A stretch of DNA of 64,000 bases from Agrobacterium tumefaciens. Lineage in GTDB: Bacteria > Pseudomonadota > Alphaproteobacteria > Rhizobiales > Rhizobiaceae. The DNA lies in contig CP048485.1 in the NCBI GenBank assembly GCA_025560025.1, positions 2,170,001 to 2,234,000 of the forward strand, written 5' to 3'. This document shows positions 19,440 to 27,766 of the stretch, in pieces. The stretch's first letter is position 1; every line of letters starts with the position of its first letter. The notes beneath the pieces are model-generated. The model did no database searches. It was given only the letters and a program-made list of their open reading frames with translations, and had not been told where the DNA came from. Both the position numbers and the translations under genes were made by a program.

Positions 19440-20498
19440 ATGCATCAGACGACCCGCCCGAGACTGCGCGATATCGGTTTCCGGCCCGGCCATTTCGAGA
19501 CCGGCCCGCTCAACGCCATCACCGATGTCGAAGGCGTGACCATCGGCCATTCGACCGTCATCGAAGGCGACACGATCCGCACCGGCGCAACCGCGATCCT
19601 TCCGCATGGCGGCAATCTCTTTCAGGACAAGGTGCCCGCCGCCTTCGCCGTCTATAACGGCTTCGGCAAATTTGCCGGCTCCACCCAGGTCGAGGAACTC
19701 GGCGAACTCGAAACACCTGTCATCCTCACCAATACGCTGGCGACAGGCCGGGCAATCGAAGCGATCAACCGCCATACGCTGGCGCAGCCGGGCAATGAAA
19801 AAGTGGTGTCGATCAACTCGGTCGTCGGCGAAACCAACGATTCCCGCCTGAACGACATCCGCGCCGGCCGCCCGACGGTCGATGAGATATCAGCCGCGCT
19901 GCAAAACGCGGCCACAGGCCCTGTGACCGAGGGCGGTGTGGGTGCCGGAACCGGCACGGTGGCTTTCGGCATGAAGGGCGGCATAGGCACCGCATCCCGC
20001 ATCGTCACCATCGCCGGAACGGCCTATACGCTCGGCGTTCTCGTCCAGTCCAATTATGGCGGCCATCTGCTGCTCTGTGGCACGCCCTATGTCAGCCCTG
20101 ACCATAAGGACAAGGACGGCTCGATCGTCATCATTGTCGCAACCGACGCGCCGCTCTCCTCCCGCAATCTGAAACGCCTGGCGGCCAGAAGCTTTGGTGG
20201 ACTGGCGCGCACGGGTGCCGCACTCAGCAATGGTTCCGGCGACTATGCGCTGGCCTTTTCCACCGATGAGCGCCTGCGCCGCACGCCTGCGCGTCGCAAG
20301 GCAGTCGCAGACTATCCAGAACTTTCCAACGATGCGATTTCGCCGCTCTTCGAAGCCGCGATAGAGGCGACGGAGGAGGCGATCCTCAATTCGCTCTGCG
20401 CGGCCAATACGACAACCGGCTTTAATGCCGGCACCGGCAAGGTCTCCACGGTCGAGGCCATTTCCATCGACGCCCTTAAAACCCTTCTTTCAGCCTGA
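19440..20498 (+). CDS. P1 family (S58, DmpA-type) aminopeptidase/amidase
   Basis: Self-processing Ntn-like hydrolase of 352 residues in the DmpA family (L-aminopeptidase/D-Ala-esterase-amidase; also beta-peptidyl aminopeptidases). The proenzyme normally splits at a Gly-Ser bond, and the new N-terminal Ser is the nucleophile. The candidate site is G227-S228 in DKDGSIVIIVATDAP. Other family blocks: LNAITDVEGVTIGH, GAGTGTVAFGMKGGIGTASR and the late TTGFNAGTG. There is no signal peptide. It begins 142 bases after the kinase gene and is followed 20 bases later by a D-amino-acid transaminase, which suggests release and use of D-residues. Confidence 0.88.
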   Translation: MHQTTRPRLRDIGFRPGHFETGPLNAITDVEGVTIGHSTVIEGDTIRTGATAILPHGGNLFQDKVPAAFAVYNGFGKFAGSTQVEELGELETPVILTNTLATGRAIEAINRHTLAQPGNEKVVSINSVVGETNDSRLNDIRAGRPTVDEISAALQNAATGPVTEGGVGAGTGTVAFGMKGGIGTASRIVTIAGTAYTLGVLVQSNYGGHLLLCGTPYVSPDHKDKDGSIVIIVATDAPLSSRNLKRLAARSFGGLARTGAALSNGSGDYALAFSTDERLRRTPARRKAVADYPELSNDAISPLFEAAIEATEEAILNSLCAANTTTGFNAGTGKVSTVEAISIDALKTLLSA

Positions 20499-20518
20499 CT
20501 TTTCCAGACGGAGTTTTC

Positions 20519-21385
20519 ATGACTAGCCCATCCGGTCGCATCGTTTACGTCAACGGCGAATTCCTGCCCGAAGCGGACGCCCGCCTCTCCATCTTCGACC
20601 GCGGTTTCCTGTTTGGCGACGGTATTTATGAAGTCACCTCGGTTCTGGAAGGCAAGCTGATCGACAGCGACCTGCACATGGCCCGGCTGGAACGCAGCGC
20701 CCGCGAAATCGACGTGCCGCTGCCGGTCACGACCAAGGAAATCGTCGAGGCTGAACGCCGCCTGATCGCAGACAACAACCTCGTCGAAGGCATGATCTAC
20801 CTGCAGCTGACGCGTGGTGCCGAAGACCGTAATTTCCTGTTCTCCGCCGATCTGAAGCCAACGCTGGTCATGTTCACCCAGGCCAAGAAACTGATCGGCA
20901 CCCCGGTCGAGGAAGCCGGCATCGCCGTCAAATCCGTTCCCGACCAGCGCTGGGAACGCCGCGACATCAAGACCGTCTGCCTGCTGCCGCAGGTCATGGC
21001 AAAGCGCATCGCCAAGGCCGAAGGCTGCGACGAAGCCTGGATGATCGAGGATGGTTTCGTCACCGAAGGCGCTTCCTCAACCGCCTATATCATTACCGGC
21101 GACAAGAAGATCATCACCCGCGGCAACAGCAACAAGACCCTGCCCGGCTGCACCCGTCTTGCCGCCCTGCAACTGGCCAAGGAAGCCGGATTCACGCTGG
21201 AAGAGCGGCCCTTCACGCTGGAAGAGGCGCTGAATGCCGATGAGGCCTGCCTGACCAGCGCCTCCAACTTCGTGGTCTCGGTGACGAAGATCGACGGCAA
21301 GCCAGTGGGCAACGGCAAGCCCGGCCCGCTCGTCAGCCGTCTGCGCGCGCTCTATCTGGAAAACGCCCGCCGCACAGCGATTTAA
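20519..21385 (+). CDS. dat: D-amino acid aminotransferase (PLP class IV)
   Basis: Pyridoxal-phosphate enzyme of fold type IV, 288 residues, that moves the amino group between D-amino acids and 2-oxo acids such as 2-oxoglutarate. The PLP Lys is K151 in RRDIKTVCLLP and the conserved Glu is E183 in FVTEGASSTAY. The N-terminal VNGEFLPEADARLSIFDRGF is characteristic of the D-alanine transaminase branch as opposed to IlvE. It lies 20 bases after the S58 peptidase gene and converges on the LysR gene with only seven bases between. Confidence 0.87.
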   Translation: MTSPSGRIVYVNGEFLPEADARLSIFDRGFLFGDGIYEVTSVLEGKLIDSDLHMARLERSAREIDVPLPVTTKEIVEAERRLIADNNLVEGMIYLQLTRGAEDRNFLFSADLKPTLVMFTQAKKLIGTPVEEAGIAVKSVPDQRWERRDIKTVCLLPQVMAKRIAKAEGCDEAWMIEDGFVTEGASSTAYIITGDKKIITRGNSNKTLPGCTRLAALQLAKEAGFTLEERPFTLEEALNADEACLTSASNFVVSVTKIDGKPVGNGKPGPLVSRLRALYLENARRTAI

Positions 21386-21392
21386 GCAAACA

Positions 21393-22289
21393 TCAGCCTT
21401 CGAGAACCGCCCATATACGCTCGACAACGGGCCGGCGGTTCTCCTTCGAACGATAAAGCCGGATATCGACGGCAATATCGAAACTGTCATCGGCGGCACG
21501 CACCAGCGCGCCGCTGTCCAGTTCCTGCCGCATCAGGCTTTCCGGCACCCAGGCGACACCCCAGCCGGCCATCGCCATGGCTTTCAGCCCCACCGACATG
21601 CTGCCCTCATGCACCCGCTCGAATTGCGGCAGGCGCGCGCTCAGGAGATCGCGCAGCAACGGCCCGAAGAAAGAGGCCTTTTCATAATCCAGATAGGCGA
21701 AGGGTTTTCGCGCATTTTCCACGAGTTCATGCAGCGGTGAACCATCTTTCGCCGGCGCGGAAACGGGAATGATGTTTTCCGCACCCAGCACGCGGAACTC
21801 AAAGGTCTGCGCATCGAGCAGCATCGGCACTTCGGGATGGGCATAGGTCAGAAGGAAATCGCTCTGCCCGTCCACCAGCGAATTGAGGTTTTCCTCCATG
21901 CTGCCGGAATCAGGCCTCAACACTGAAAACAGCGGTCCCGCCTTTTCGTTCACCCGCTTCAGCCAGTCGGGAAAGAAGGTGAAAGACAGGGTATGCAGCG
22001 CCGTCAGCCGCACCGTTCTGGCATCGGCCCCCTCTTCCTGAAGAAGCGTGCGCCGGGCATGATAAAGCTGCTTCAGCGTTTCCTGCGCCACCGGCACGAA
22101 TTTCACACCCGCTTCGGTCAGCCGGGAAGGATAGGAAGCGCGATCAACCAGCGTGGCACCCACCCAGGCCTCCAGCTGCTTGATACGCCGGCTGAATGCG
22201 GATTGCGTCACATGCCGCTCATCCGCCGCCTTCGAGAAATTGAGCGTTCCGGCCAGCGCCAGGAAATCCTCGAGCCATTTGACTTCCAA
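21393..22289 (-). CDS. LysR-family regulator, HypT/YjiE-like
   Basis: DNA-binding regulator of 298 residues. It has an N-terminal winged helix (about 1-60: WLEDFLALAGTLNFSKAA, SQSAFSRRIKQLE-like) and a C-terminal substrate-binding effector domain. The sequence resembles E. coli HypT/YjiE (WL-DFL---NFS-AA and GQSDFLLTYA), a hypochlorite-responsive regulator, although regulators of this branch also control amino-acid genes in rhizobia. The start is a TTG at 22289 with GGGAG upstream; it gives the standard LysR N-terminus, while the longer frame adds 16 atypical residues. It follows the D-aminopeptidase gene on the same strand. Confidence 0.85.
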   Translation of the reverse strand: MEVKWLEDFLALAGTLNFSKAADERHVTQSAFSRRIKQLEAWVGATLVDRASYPSRLTEAGVKFVPVAQETLKQLYHARRTLLQEEGADARTVRLTALHTLSFTFFPDWLKRVNEKAGPLFSVLRPDSGSMEENLNSLVDGQSDFLLTYAHPEVPMLLDAQTFEFRVLGAENIIPVSAPAKDGSPLHELVENARKPFAYLDYEKASFFGPLLRDLLSARLPQFERVHEGSMSVGLKAMAMAGWGVAWVPESLMRQELDSGALVRAADDSFDIAVDIRLYRSKENRRPVVERIWAVLEG

Positions 22290-22422
22290 GGGCCTGTTCT
22301 CCCACAAAGATGTCGTCCCGGCCTTCAACCGGAACATGGGGTCTTTATTAGGAGCAATAAGGGCTGATTGAAACCCTTTAGAAAGCTTCGGGCCGTTTAG
22401 GAAACTGACGAGGGGCCGCTTG

Positions 22423-22498
22423 CGTCATCCTCGGGCTTGACCCGAGGATCCACAACCACGCGCGACAATGGATCCTCGGGTCGAGCCCGAGGATGACG
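22423..22498. repeat. Dispersed palindromic repeat, copy 2
   Basis: Inverted arms of 30 bases (22423-22452 and 22469-22498) with one mismatch and a 16-base spacer. The left arm is identical to that of copy 1 at 6753-6782. It lies in the 247-base gap between the D-aminopeptidase stop and the LysR start, which otherwise shows nothing. Confidence 0.9.
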
Positions 22499-22536
22499 TC
22501 GCGTTTGCGGGACGCGATGGGATCGGTTTCAGACCG

Positions 22537-24048
22537 TTAGCAGCTTCGCGAATATTCGATCATCCGCGCCCGGCTGGAAACCAGCTCGATCCGGTCATCG
22601 CCCAGACGATTGAGGCAAACGCGCTTCGTCCATGGCCCGTCAATGAGCGTGAAGAGGAAACGGCCATCGCCGAGCGCCTTCAGAGGCATGCTGCGACGCG
22701 TCGGGCCGATGCCCATCGTCAGCAACGAGCCGCTGATCGAAAATTCGGCGCCCTCATCGGAGCGCCATGATCCTGAAAGATCACCCGGCACAGCATGATC
22801 GCCGACCGGCAGGAAACGGCGGGCGGCGTGACCGGCCTCGCCGACAATGGCGTCACCGTCTAACCTGAGACGCATCGGAGAAGATGCGGAGCGGGAAGAG
22901 ACCCAGCCATCGACATCTTCATAAAGCGTGTCGTCACCATCGATAAAGGTGGATGTGCTGCCATTGATTTCCAGCCACCACGGCCCGCTTTCGGTCACGT
23001 AAAGGCCTTCCGGCAGGCTGGCGGCGGGCTTGGGCAAAGGCAGGTTGGTGAGAGCCGCCATGCTTTCCAGCGCGATCTTGAAGCCGTTGGTGTCCTCTCG
23101 GTTCGACACCACGACAAAACCCGTGCCGTTTTCCGGATCGAGCAGGAAATAGGTCTTGTATCCCGGATGCGAGCCGCCATGACCGACGAAGCGCCTGTCA
23201 CCGAGATGCGACCAGCGCAGGCCGAGGCCATATTCGCTCATCCGCCCATCCGCGAGCGGCCGCTCGGCCGAAAGCGCGTCAAGAACACCCGCGAAGCTGC
23301 CCTCGCCGCGCATCAGACCCTGCAACCAACGGGTAAGTGCTTCGGCACTGCCCGCAAGGCTGCCGGAAGCGGAAATATGCAGGCCGGCCGCCGAAAGCTG
23401 CCAGTTGTCTTCAGCCTTCCAGTAACCCGGCACCAGCCCGTCGACAGGATCGTTCCAGACATCCGGCGCCTTGAGAAACACGCCGAACGGCCCGGCGATC
23501 TGCGTCTGCACGAAATCGTCGAAACGGAAACCCCGGCGCTCGAGCGCCGCTTCCACCAGACGATAACCGGTATTGGAATAGGACACCTCGCTGCCGGCAG
23601 GGAAATTCAGGCGGGTGAGCCGCGACAGATAATCGAGAAGCGGTCCGGCCTTCGTCTCGGTATAAACGGAAAGGCCAAGCAGCGAGAGGCATTCACGCGT
23701 ATCCGGCAGGCCACCGCTCATATCCAGCGCCTGCCCCACCGTCACCTCGCGGAGCGGTGATTGCAGCTCCGGCAGATGTTTGCCGAGTGGGTCGTCAAGT
23801 CCGATCAGATCGGAATGGGCAAGCACCATGGCGCAGAAGGCATGTTTGGTGACGGAGGCATAACGCACCACGCTCTGCGGCGTGAAAGGTGCGAATGTCG
23901 AAAGGCTCTCGACACCGCCCGCATGGGCGAAACGGATGCCGTTGAGATCGAAACCGATGACCGCTCCACCCGGCTCGTTGCTCGCCCATTGTGAGACGAA
24001 GGTCTCGGCAAGCGTTGAAGCGGCGTTCCAGTCGAATGGCTGTGGCAT
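22537..24048 (-). CDS. dap: D-aminopeptidase (DAP, S12 penicillin-recognising family)
   Basis: Serine hydrolase of 503 residues that resembles Ochrobactrum anthropi D-aminopeptidase DAP (about 520 residues). DAP removes N-terminal D-Ala, D-Ser or D-Thr from short peptides and amides. The active-site set is in place: S65-x-x-K68 (ASVTKHA), Y157-S-N159 and a late GHGGSHPGY. After the beta-lactamase fold (about 1-330) come two beta-barrel-like domains. No signal peptide is visible, so it is probably cytoplasmic. The open frame extends 63 codons upstream through the repeat at 24105, but conservation starts at the ATG at 24048. It lies just downstream of the peptide transporter genes, on the same strand. 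Confidence 0.86.
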   Translation of the reverse strand: MPQPFDWNAASTLAETFVSQWASNEPGGAVIGFDLNGIRFAHAGGVESLSTFAPFTPQSVVRYASVTKHAFCAMVLAHSDLIGLDDPLGKHLPELQSPLREVTVGQALDMSGGLPDTRECLSLLGLSVYTETKAGPLLDYLSRLTRLNFPAGSEVSYSNTGYRLVEAALERRGFRFDDFVQTQIAGPFGVFLKAPDVWNDPVDGLVPGYWKAEDNWQLSAAGLHISASGSLAGSAEALTRWLQGLMRGEGSFAGVLDALSAERPLADGRMSEYGLGLRWSHLGDRRFVGHGGSHPGYKTYFLLDPENGTGFVVVSNREDTNGFKIALESMAALTNLPLPKPAASLPEGLYVTESGPWWLEINGSTSTFIDGDDTLYEDVDGWVSSRSASSPMRLRLDGDAIVGEAGHAARRFLPVGDHAVPGDLSGSWRSDEGAEFSISGSLLTMGIGPTRRSMPLKALGDGRFLFTLIDGPWTKRVCLNRLGDDRIELVSSRARMIEYSRSC

Positions 24049-24104
24049 GGTTCGGTCTCGTGTCTTTTCGTCTTTACAGAAAGCCTCGGCATCGCCGCTT
24101 GTTT

Positions 24105-24224
24105 CTTCTCTCCGCCGGGGGAGAAGGTGGCCCGAAGGGTCGGATGAGGGGGGCAACGTCAGCGATAGACCGCACCCTTGCCCCCTCATCCCGCTGCCGC
24201 GGACTTCTCCCCGGCGGGGAGAAG
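24105..24224. repeat. Rhizobial intergenic palindrome, second type
   Basis: A left arm rich in TCTCCGCCGGGGGAGAA and GGATGAGGGGG (about 24107-24152) is mirrored by CCCCCTCATCC and CTTCTCCCCGGCGGGGAGAA (about 24181-24223). The arms are imperfect and hold small hairpins of their own. The element differs from the repeats at 6753, 11329 and 22423. It lies between the peptide-transporter ATPase gene and the D-aminopeptidase gene. Confidence 0.75.
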
Positions 24225-24276
24225 AAGCGGGCGGCACCCGCTCGATTCATGCGCAACGTCGATTAGGCGGTCAACC

Positions 24277-25017
24277 TCAGGCCGGCTCTTCCAGCCGGAT
24301 ACTCAGGCTACGCAGCTCTTCCGTATGCGGATGTTTGGTCCGGCCCTCGCGCAGATCGCCGGCACTCAGCTGCTCCACCATGTCGCCATTCAGCATCACG
24401 CCAACCTGAGGGCACAGATGCGCGATAACAGCCAGATTGTGACTGACGAGAATATAGGTGAGGTTGCGTGCCGCACGCAGGTCCTGCAACAGGTTCAGGA
24501 TTTCCGCCTGCACCGACACATCAAGCGCCGAAGTCGGCTCATCGAGCAGCAGCACCTGCGGATCGGCGATCAGTGCGCGGGCAATCGCCACGCGCTGGCG
24601 CTGGCCGCCGGAAAGCTGGTGCGGGAACCGGAAACGCACGGCCTGCGGCAGCGCCACATCCGAGAGCGCCTGCTGGATGCGTTTTTCGATATTGTCCATG
24701 CCGTGCACCAGCGGCAATTCGCTGAGAATGCGGTCGATGGTCTGGCGCGGATGCAGCGATCCATAGGGGTCCTGAAACACCATCTGCACCTGCCGGAAGA
24801 ACTCCGGCGTGCGCTTCAGCGGTGCATCCTTGCCGGCAAAGGCAATGCGGCCTTCCCAGCTTTCGTTGAGGCCGGCCATGGCGCGCAGGATGGTGGACTT
24901 GCCGGAGCCGCTTTCGCCGACGATGCCGAAGCTGCCGCCCTTTTCCACCGAAAAGGACACGCCCTTCACCACTTCGCGGTCGCCGAACTTGATACGGAGA
25001 TTATCGACGTCGATCAT
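24277..25017 (-). CDS. Dipeptide/oligopeptide ABC transporter ATPase (DppF/OppF type)
   Basis: Cytoplasmic ATPase of 246 residues: Walker A GESGSGKST, signature LSGGQRQRVAIARA, Walker B VLLLDEPTSALD, H-switch ILVSHNLA. It lacks the C-terminal oligopeptide-binding extension of about 70 residues seen in most DppF proteins, though HPHTEEL remains. The ATG at 25017 overlaps the stop of the other ATPase gene by four bases; a GTG four codons upstream is the alternative. It is the last gene of the transporter operon. Confidence 0.9.
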   Translation of the reverse strand: MIDVDNLRIKFGDREVVKGVSFSVEKGGSFGIVGESGSGKSTILRAMAGLNESWEGRIAFAGKDAPLKRTPEFFRQVQMVFQDPYGSLHPRQTIDRILSELPLVHGMDNIEKRIQQALSDVALPQAVRFRFPHQLSGGQRQRVAIARALIADPQVLLLDEPTSALDVSVQAEILNLLQDLRAARNLTYILVSHNLAVIAHLCPQVGVMLNGDMVEQLSAGDLREGRTKHPHTEELRSLSIRLEEPA

Positions 25018-25844
25018 TGGCTGGACCACGCTGCATCACGGTTAAGGACGGGAAGACGCTCGCGCGGATGCGTCAGCGAGGGAATGCAGTTCAGAAGTCC
25101 CTTTGTATAGGGATGTTCGGCTTTCAGAAGTTCGGACGCCTTCAGTTCCTCCATCACCCGGCCCGAATACATCACGGCGACGCGGTCACAGAAATGCGAG
25201 ACGAGCGGCAGATCATGGCTGATGAGGATGAGGCCCATGCCGCGTTCAGATACCAGCTCCTCGATCAGCCGCAGGATTTCCGCCTGCACCGTCGCATCAA
25301 GCGCGCTGGTCGGCTCGTCGGCGATCAGAAGTTCAGGATCGGGCGCGAGCATCATGGCGATCATCACGCGCTGGCCCATGCCGCCGGACACCTCATGCGC
25401 ATAGGATGAGGCAACCTGGCGCGGATTGCGGATCTTCACCTGATCGAGCAGCGCGATGGCCGCTTCCATGGCCGCGCGCTTGCTGCCGCCCTTGTGGGTG
25501 CGCCACGCTTCGGCGATCTGCGCACCCATGGTCTTCACCGGGTTCAGCGAATATTTCGGATCCTGCAGAATGAAACCCGCCCGCTTGCCGCGGATCTGGC
25601 GCATCTGCCTTTCGCTTGCGGACAGCACGTCGATGCCGTCGAAGGCGAGCTTGTCGGCGCGGATATCCGCATTGGAGGGCAGAAGCTTCATCAGCGCCCG
25701 CGCCGTCAGGCTCTTGCCCGAACCGGATTCGCCGACAATACCGAGCTTTTCAGTGCCAAGCTTCATGGAAACACCGCGCACCGCCTCGAAACGGCTGGTA
25801 CGGGTCTGGAATGCGATCTTCAGATTTTCGATTTCGACCAGCAT
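25014..25844 (-). CDS. Dipeptide/oligopeptide ABC transporter ATPase (DppD/OppD type)
   Basis: ATPase of 276 residues: Walker A GESGSGKSL, signature VSGGMGQRVMIAMM, Walker B LLIADEPTSALDATVQ, H-switch LILISHDL, and the peptide-transporter motif EHPYTKGLLNCIPS near the C-terminus. It begins three bases after the permease stop. It pairs with the following ATPase to drive peptide uptake. Confidence 0.92.
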   Translation of the reverse strand: MLVEIENLKIAFQTRTSRFEAVRGVSMKLGTEKLGIVGESGSGKSLTARALMKLLPSNADIRADKLAFDGIDVLSASERQMRQIRGKRAGFILQDPKYSLNPVKTMGAQIAEAWRTHKGGSKRAAMEAAIALLDQVKIRNPRQVASSYAHEVSGGMGQRVMIAMMLAPDPELLIADEPTSALDATVQAEILRLIEELVSERGMGLILISHDLPLVSHFCDRVAVMYSGRVMEELKASELLKAEHPYTKGLLNCIPSLTHPRERLPVLNRDAAWSSQ

Positions 25845-25847
25845 GGC

Positions 25848-26750
25848 TCAATGTCCCTTCGGGTCGAGAACGTCGCGCAGACCATCGCCAAGGAAGTTGA
25901 AGGCAAGCGAAACGAGGAAGATGGCGATACCGGGAATGGTGGCGACCCACCATTGTTCGAAGATGAAGCGCTTGGCGGTGGCAATCATCGCACCCCATTC
26001 CGGCGACGGCGGCTGCGCGCCCATGCCGAGGAAGCCGAGGCTTGCAGCCGTGATGATGATCGAGCTCATGTCGAGCGTGATGCGCACGATAAGGCTCGGC
26101 ACGCAGAGCGGCGCGATATGGCGGGCGATGATGCGCCAGGCGGAAGCACCCGTCAGCCGGTAGGCCGCGACGAAGTCGCTGCCGCGCACCGTCATGGTTT
26201 CGGCGCGGGCAAGACGCGCATAGGGCGGCCATGCGGTGAGCGCGATGGCGAGAATGGCGCTTTCAACGCCGGGCTTCAGCGCCGCGACGAAGGCGAGCGC
26301 GAGGATGAGGCGCGGGAAGGCCAGGAATACGTCCGTCACCCGCATCAGCACCGTATCGACGATACCGCCGAAATAACCGGCGATGCAGCCGATGGCGAGG
26401 CCGATCGGCGCGACCAGAACGACGACGGCTATGACCATGCCGAGCGTGACGCGGCCCCCGTAAAGGATGCGCGAGAGAATATCGCGGCCAAGCTCATCCG
26501 TGCCGAACCAGTGCTCGGCACTCGGGAAGGCAAGGCGGTTGCCGAGGTTCTGCGCGGCCGGATCGTAAGGCGCGATGAACGGCGCCAGCAGCGACAGCGC
26601 GATGAAGACGACGATGATGGTCAGACCGATCACCGCCAGCGGGTTGGACTTGAGGTTCAGCCAGATGCGGTACCGGTTTCCCCAGGCAGCCTGTGTGCGG
26701 GAATGCGGCGTCTCATCCAGAGCCCAGTTTCTGAAATTAGCTAACATCAT
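25848..26750 (-). CDS. Dipeptide ABC transporter permease (DppC/OppC type)
   Basis: Inner-membrane permease of 300 residues with an N-terminal cytoplasmic tail, the OppC-type signature WFGTDELGRDILSRILYGGR, and an EAA-like loop in the second half (RAETMTVRGSDFVAAYRLTGAS). The start (ATG-ATG at 26750) overlaps the stop of the first permease gene by four bases. Confidence 0.92.
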   Translation of the reverse strand: MMLANFRNWALDETPHSRTQAAWGNRYRIWLNLKSNPLAVIGLTIIVVFIALSLLAPFIAPYDPAAQNLGNRLAFPSAEHWFGTDELGRDILSRILYGGRVTLGMVIAVVVLVAPIGLAIGCIAGYFGGIVDTVLMRVTDVFLAFPRLILALAFVAALKPGVESAILAIALTAWPPYARLARAETMTVRGSDFVAAYRLTGASAWRIIARHIAPLCVPSLIVRITLDMSSIIITAASLGFLGMGAQPPSPEWGAMIATAKRFIFEQWWVATIPGIAIFLVSLAFNFLGDGLRDVLDPKGH

Positions 26751-27766
26751 CGAACGCGGGGATCCATTACTCGGTAAAGCACGTCTGCGAGCAGGTTGAG
26801 GCCGACATAGATCAGGCCGATCAACAGGGTTGCTCCGACGACGGGGTTCATGTCCGCGTTCATGAGCGAGACGGTGAGGTATTGGCCAAGGCCCGGCCAG
26901 CTGAAGACGGTTTCCGTCACCACGGCGCCTTCGAGAAGGCCGGCATAGGTGAGTGCGAGAACCGTGACGAGCTGCACGGCGACCGTCGGGAAGGCGTGTC
27001 CCCAGATGACGGTCATGGCGGACAGGCCCTTGGCGCGGGCGGTGATGACATATTCACCCTTCAACGCGTCGATCATGAAGGCGCGCGTCATGCGGGTGAT
27101 ATAGGCCATGCTGAAATAGGCGAGAATGCAGACGGGCTGCACCATATGGGCGATGGCGTCGTAAAAGGCGTCCCAGTCGCCCGCAAGCAGAGTGTCGACC
27201 GTCATCAGGCCGGTAACCTGCGTGATCATGCCGTCATAGATGATGTCCTGCCGGCCCGGTCCGGGTGCGACGCCGAGGGTGGCATAAAAGACGAGCAGCG
27301 AAATCAGCGCCAGCATGAAGACCGGCACGGAATGGCCGGCAAGGCAGACGACGCGGATGATCTGGTCCGTCAGCTTGCCCTGCTTCACCGCGGCCCAGAC
27401 GCCGAGCGGAATGCCGATCAGGGCTGCAAGAATGAGCGCTGCCGTGGCAAGTTCGAACGTGGCGGGGAACACACGGGTAATATCCACCCAGACCGGATTG
27501 CGGGTCAGGATGGAATTGCCGAAATCACCGTGCAGGACCTGCGAGACATAATGGAAGAACTGCACGACCAGCGGCTGGTCGAGACCCATTTCGGCCCGCA
27601 CGCGCACGATGACGTCTTCAGGCGCGTTGTCGCCGACCGCCGCGATGACGGGATCGACAGGCATGACGCGCCCGATCATGAAGGTGATGACCATCAAACC
27701 GAACAGCGTCAGAATGACGCTGCCCAGTATCGACGATATGCTTTTGACGCGCTTGTTCAATGTCAC
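26747..27766 (-). CDS. Dipeptide ABC transporter permease (DppB/OppB type)
   Basis: Permease of 339 residues. It has the DppB-type N-terminal helix followed by a large periplasmic loop (MGLDQPLVVQFFHYVSQVLHGDFGNS), then five TM helices and the coupling loop DALKGEYVITARAKGLS. The start codon is GTG at 27766, overlapping the binding-protein stop by four bases (GTGA). Confidence 0.92.
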   Translation of the reverse strand: MTLNKRVKSISSILGSVILTLFGLMVITFMIGRVMPVDPVIAAVGDNAPEDVIVRVRAEMGLDQPLVVQFFHYVSQVLHGDFGNSILTRNPVWVDITRVFPATFELATAALILAALIGIPLGVWAAVKQGKLTDQIIRVVCLAGHSVPVFMLALISLLVFYATLGVAPGPGRQDIIYDGMITQVTGLMTVDTLLAGDWDAFYDAIAHMVQPVCILAYFSMAYITRMTRAFMIDALKGEYVITARAKGLSAMTVIWGHAFPTVAVQLVTVLALTYAGLLEGAVVTETVFSWPGLGQYLTVSLMNADMNPVVGATLLIGLIYVGLNLLADVLYRVMDPRVR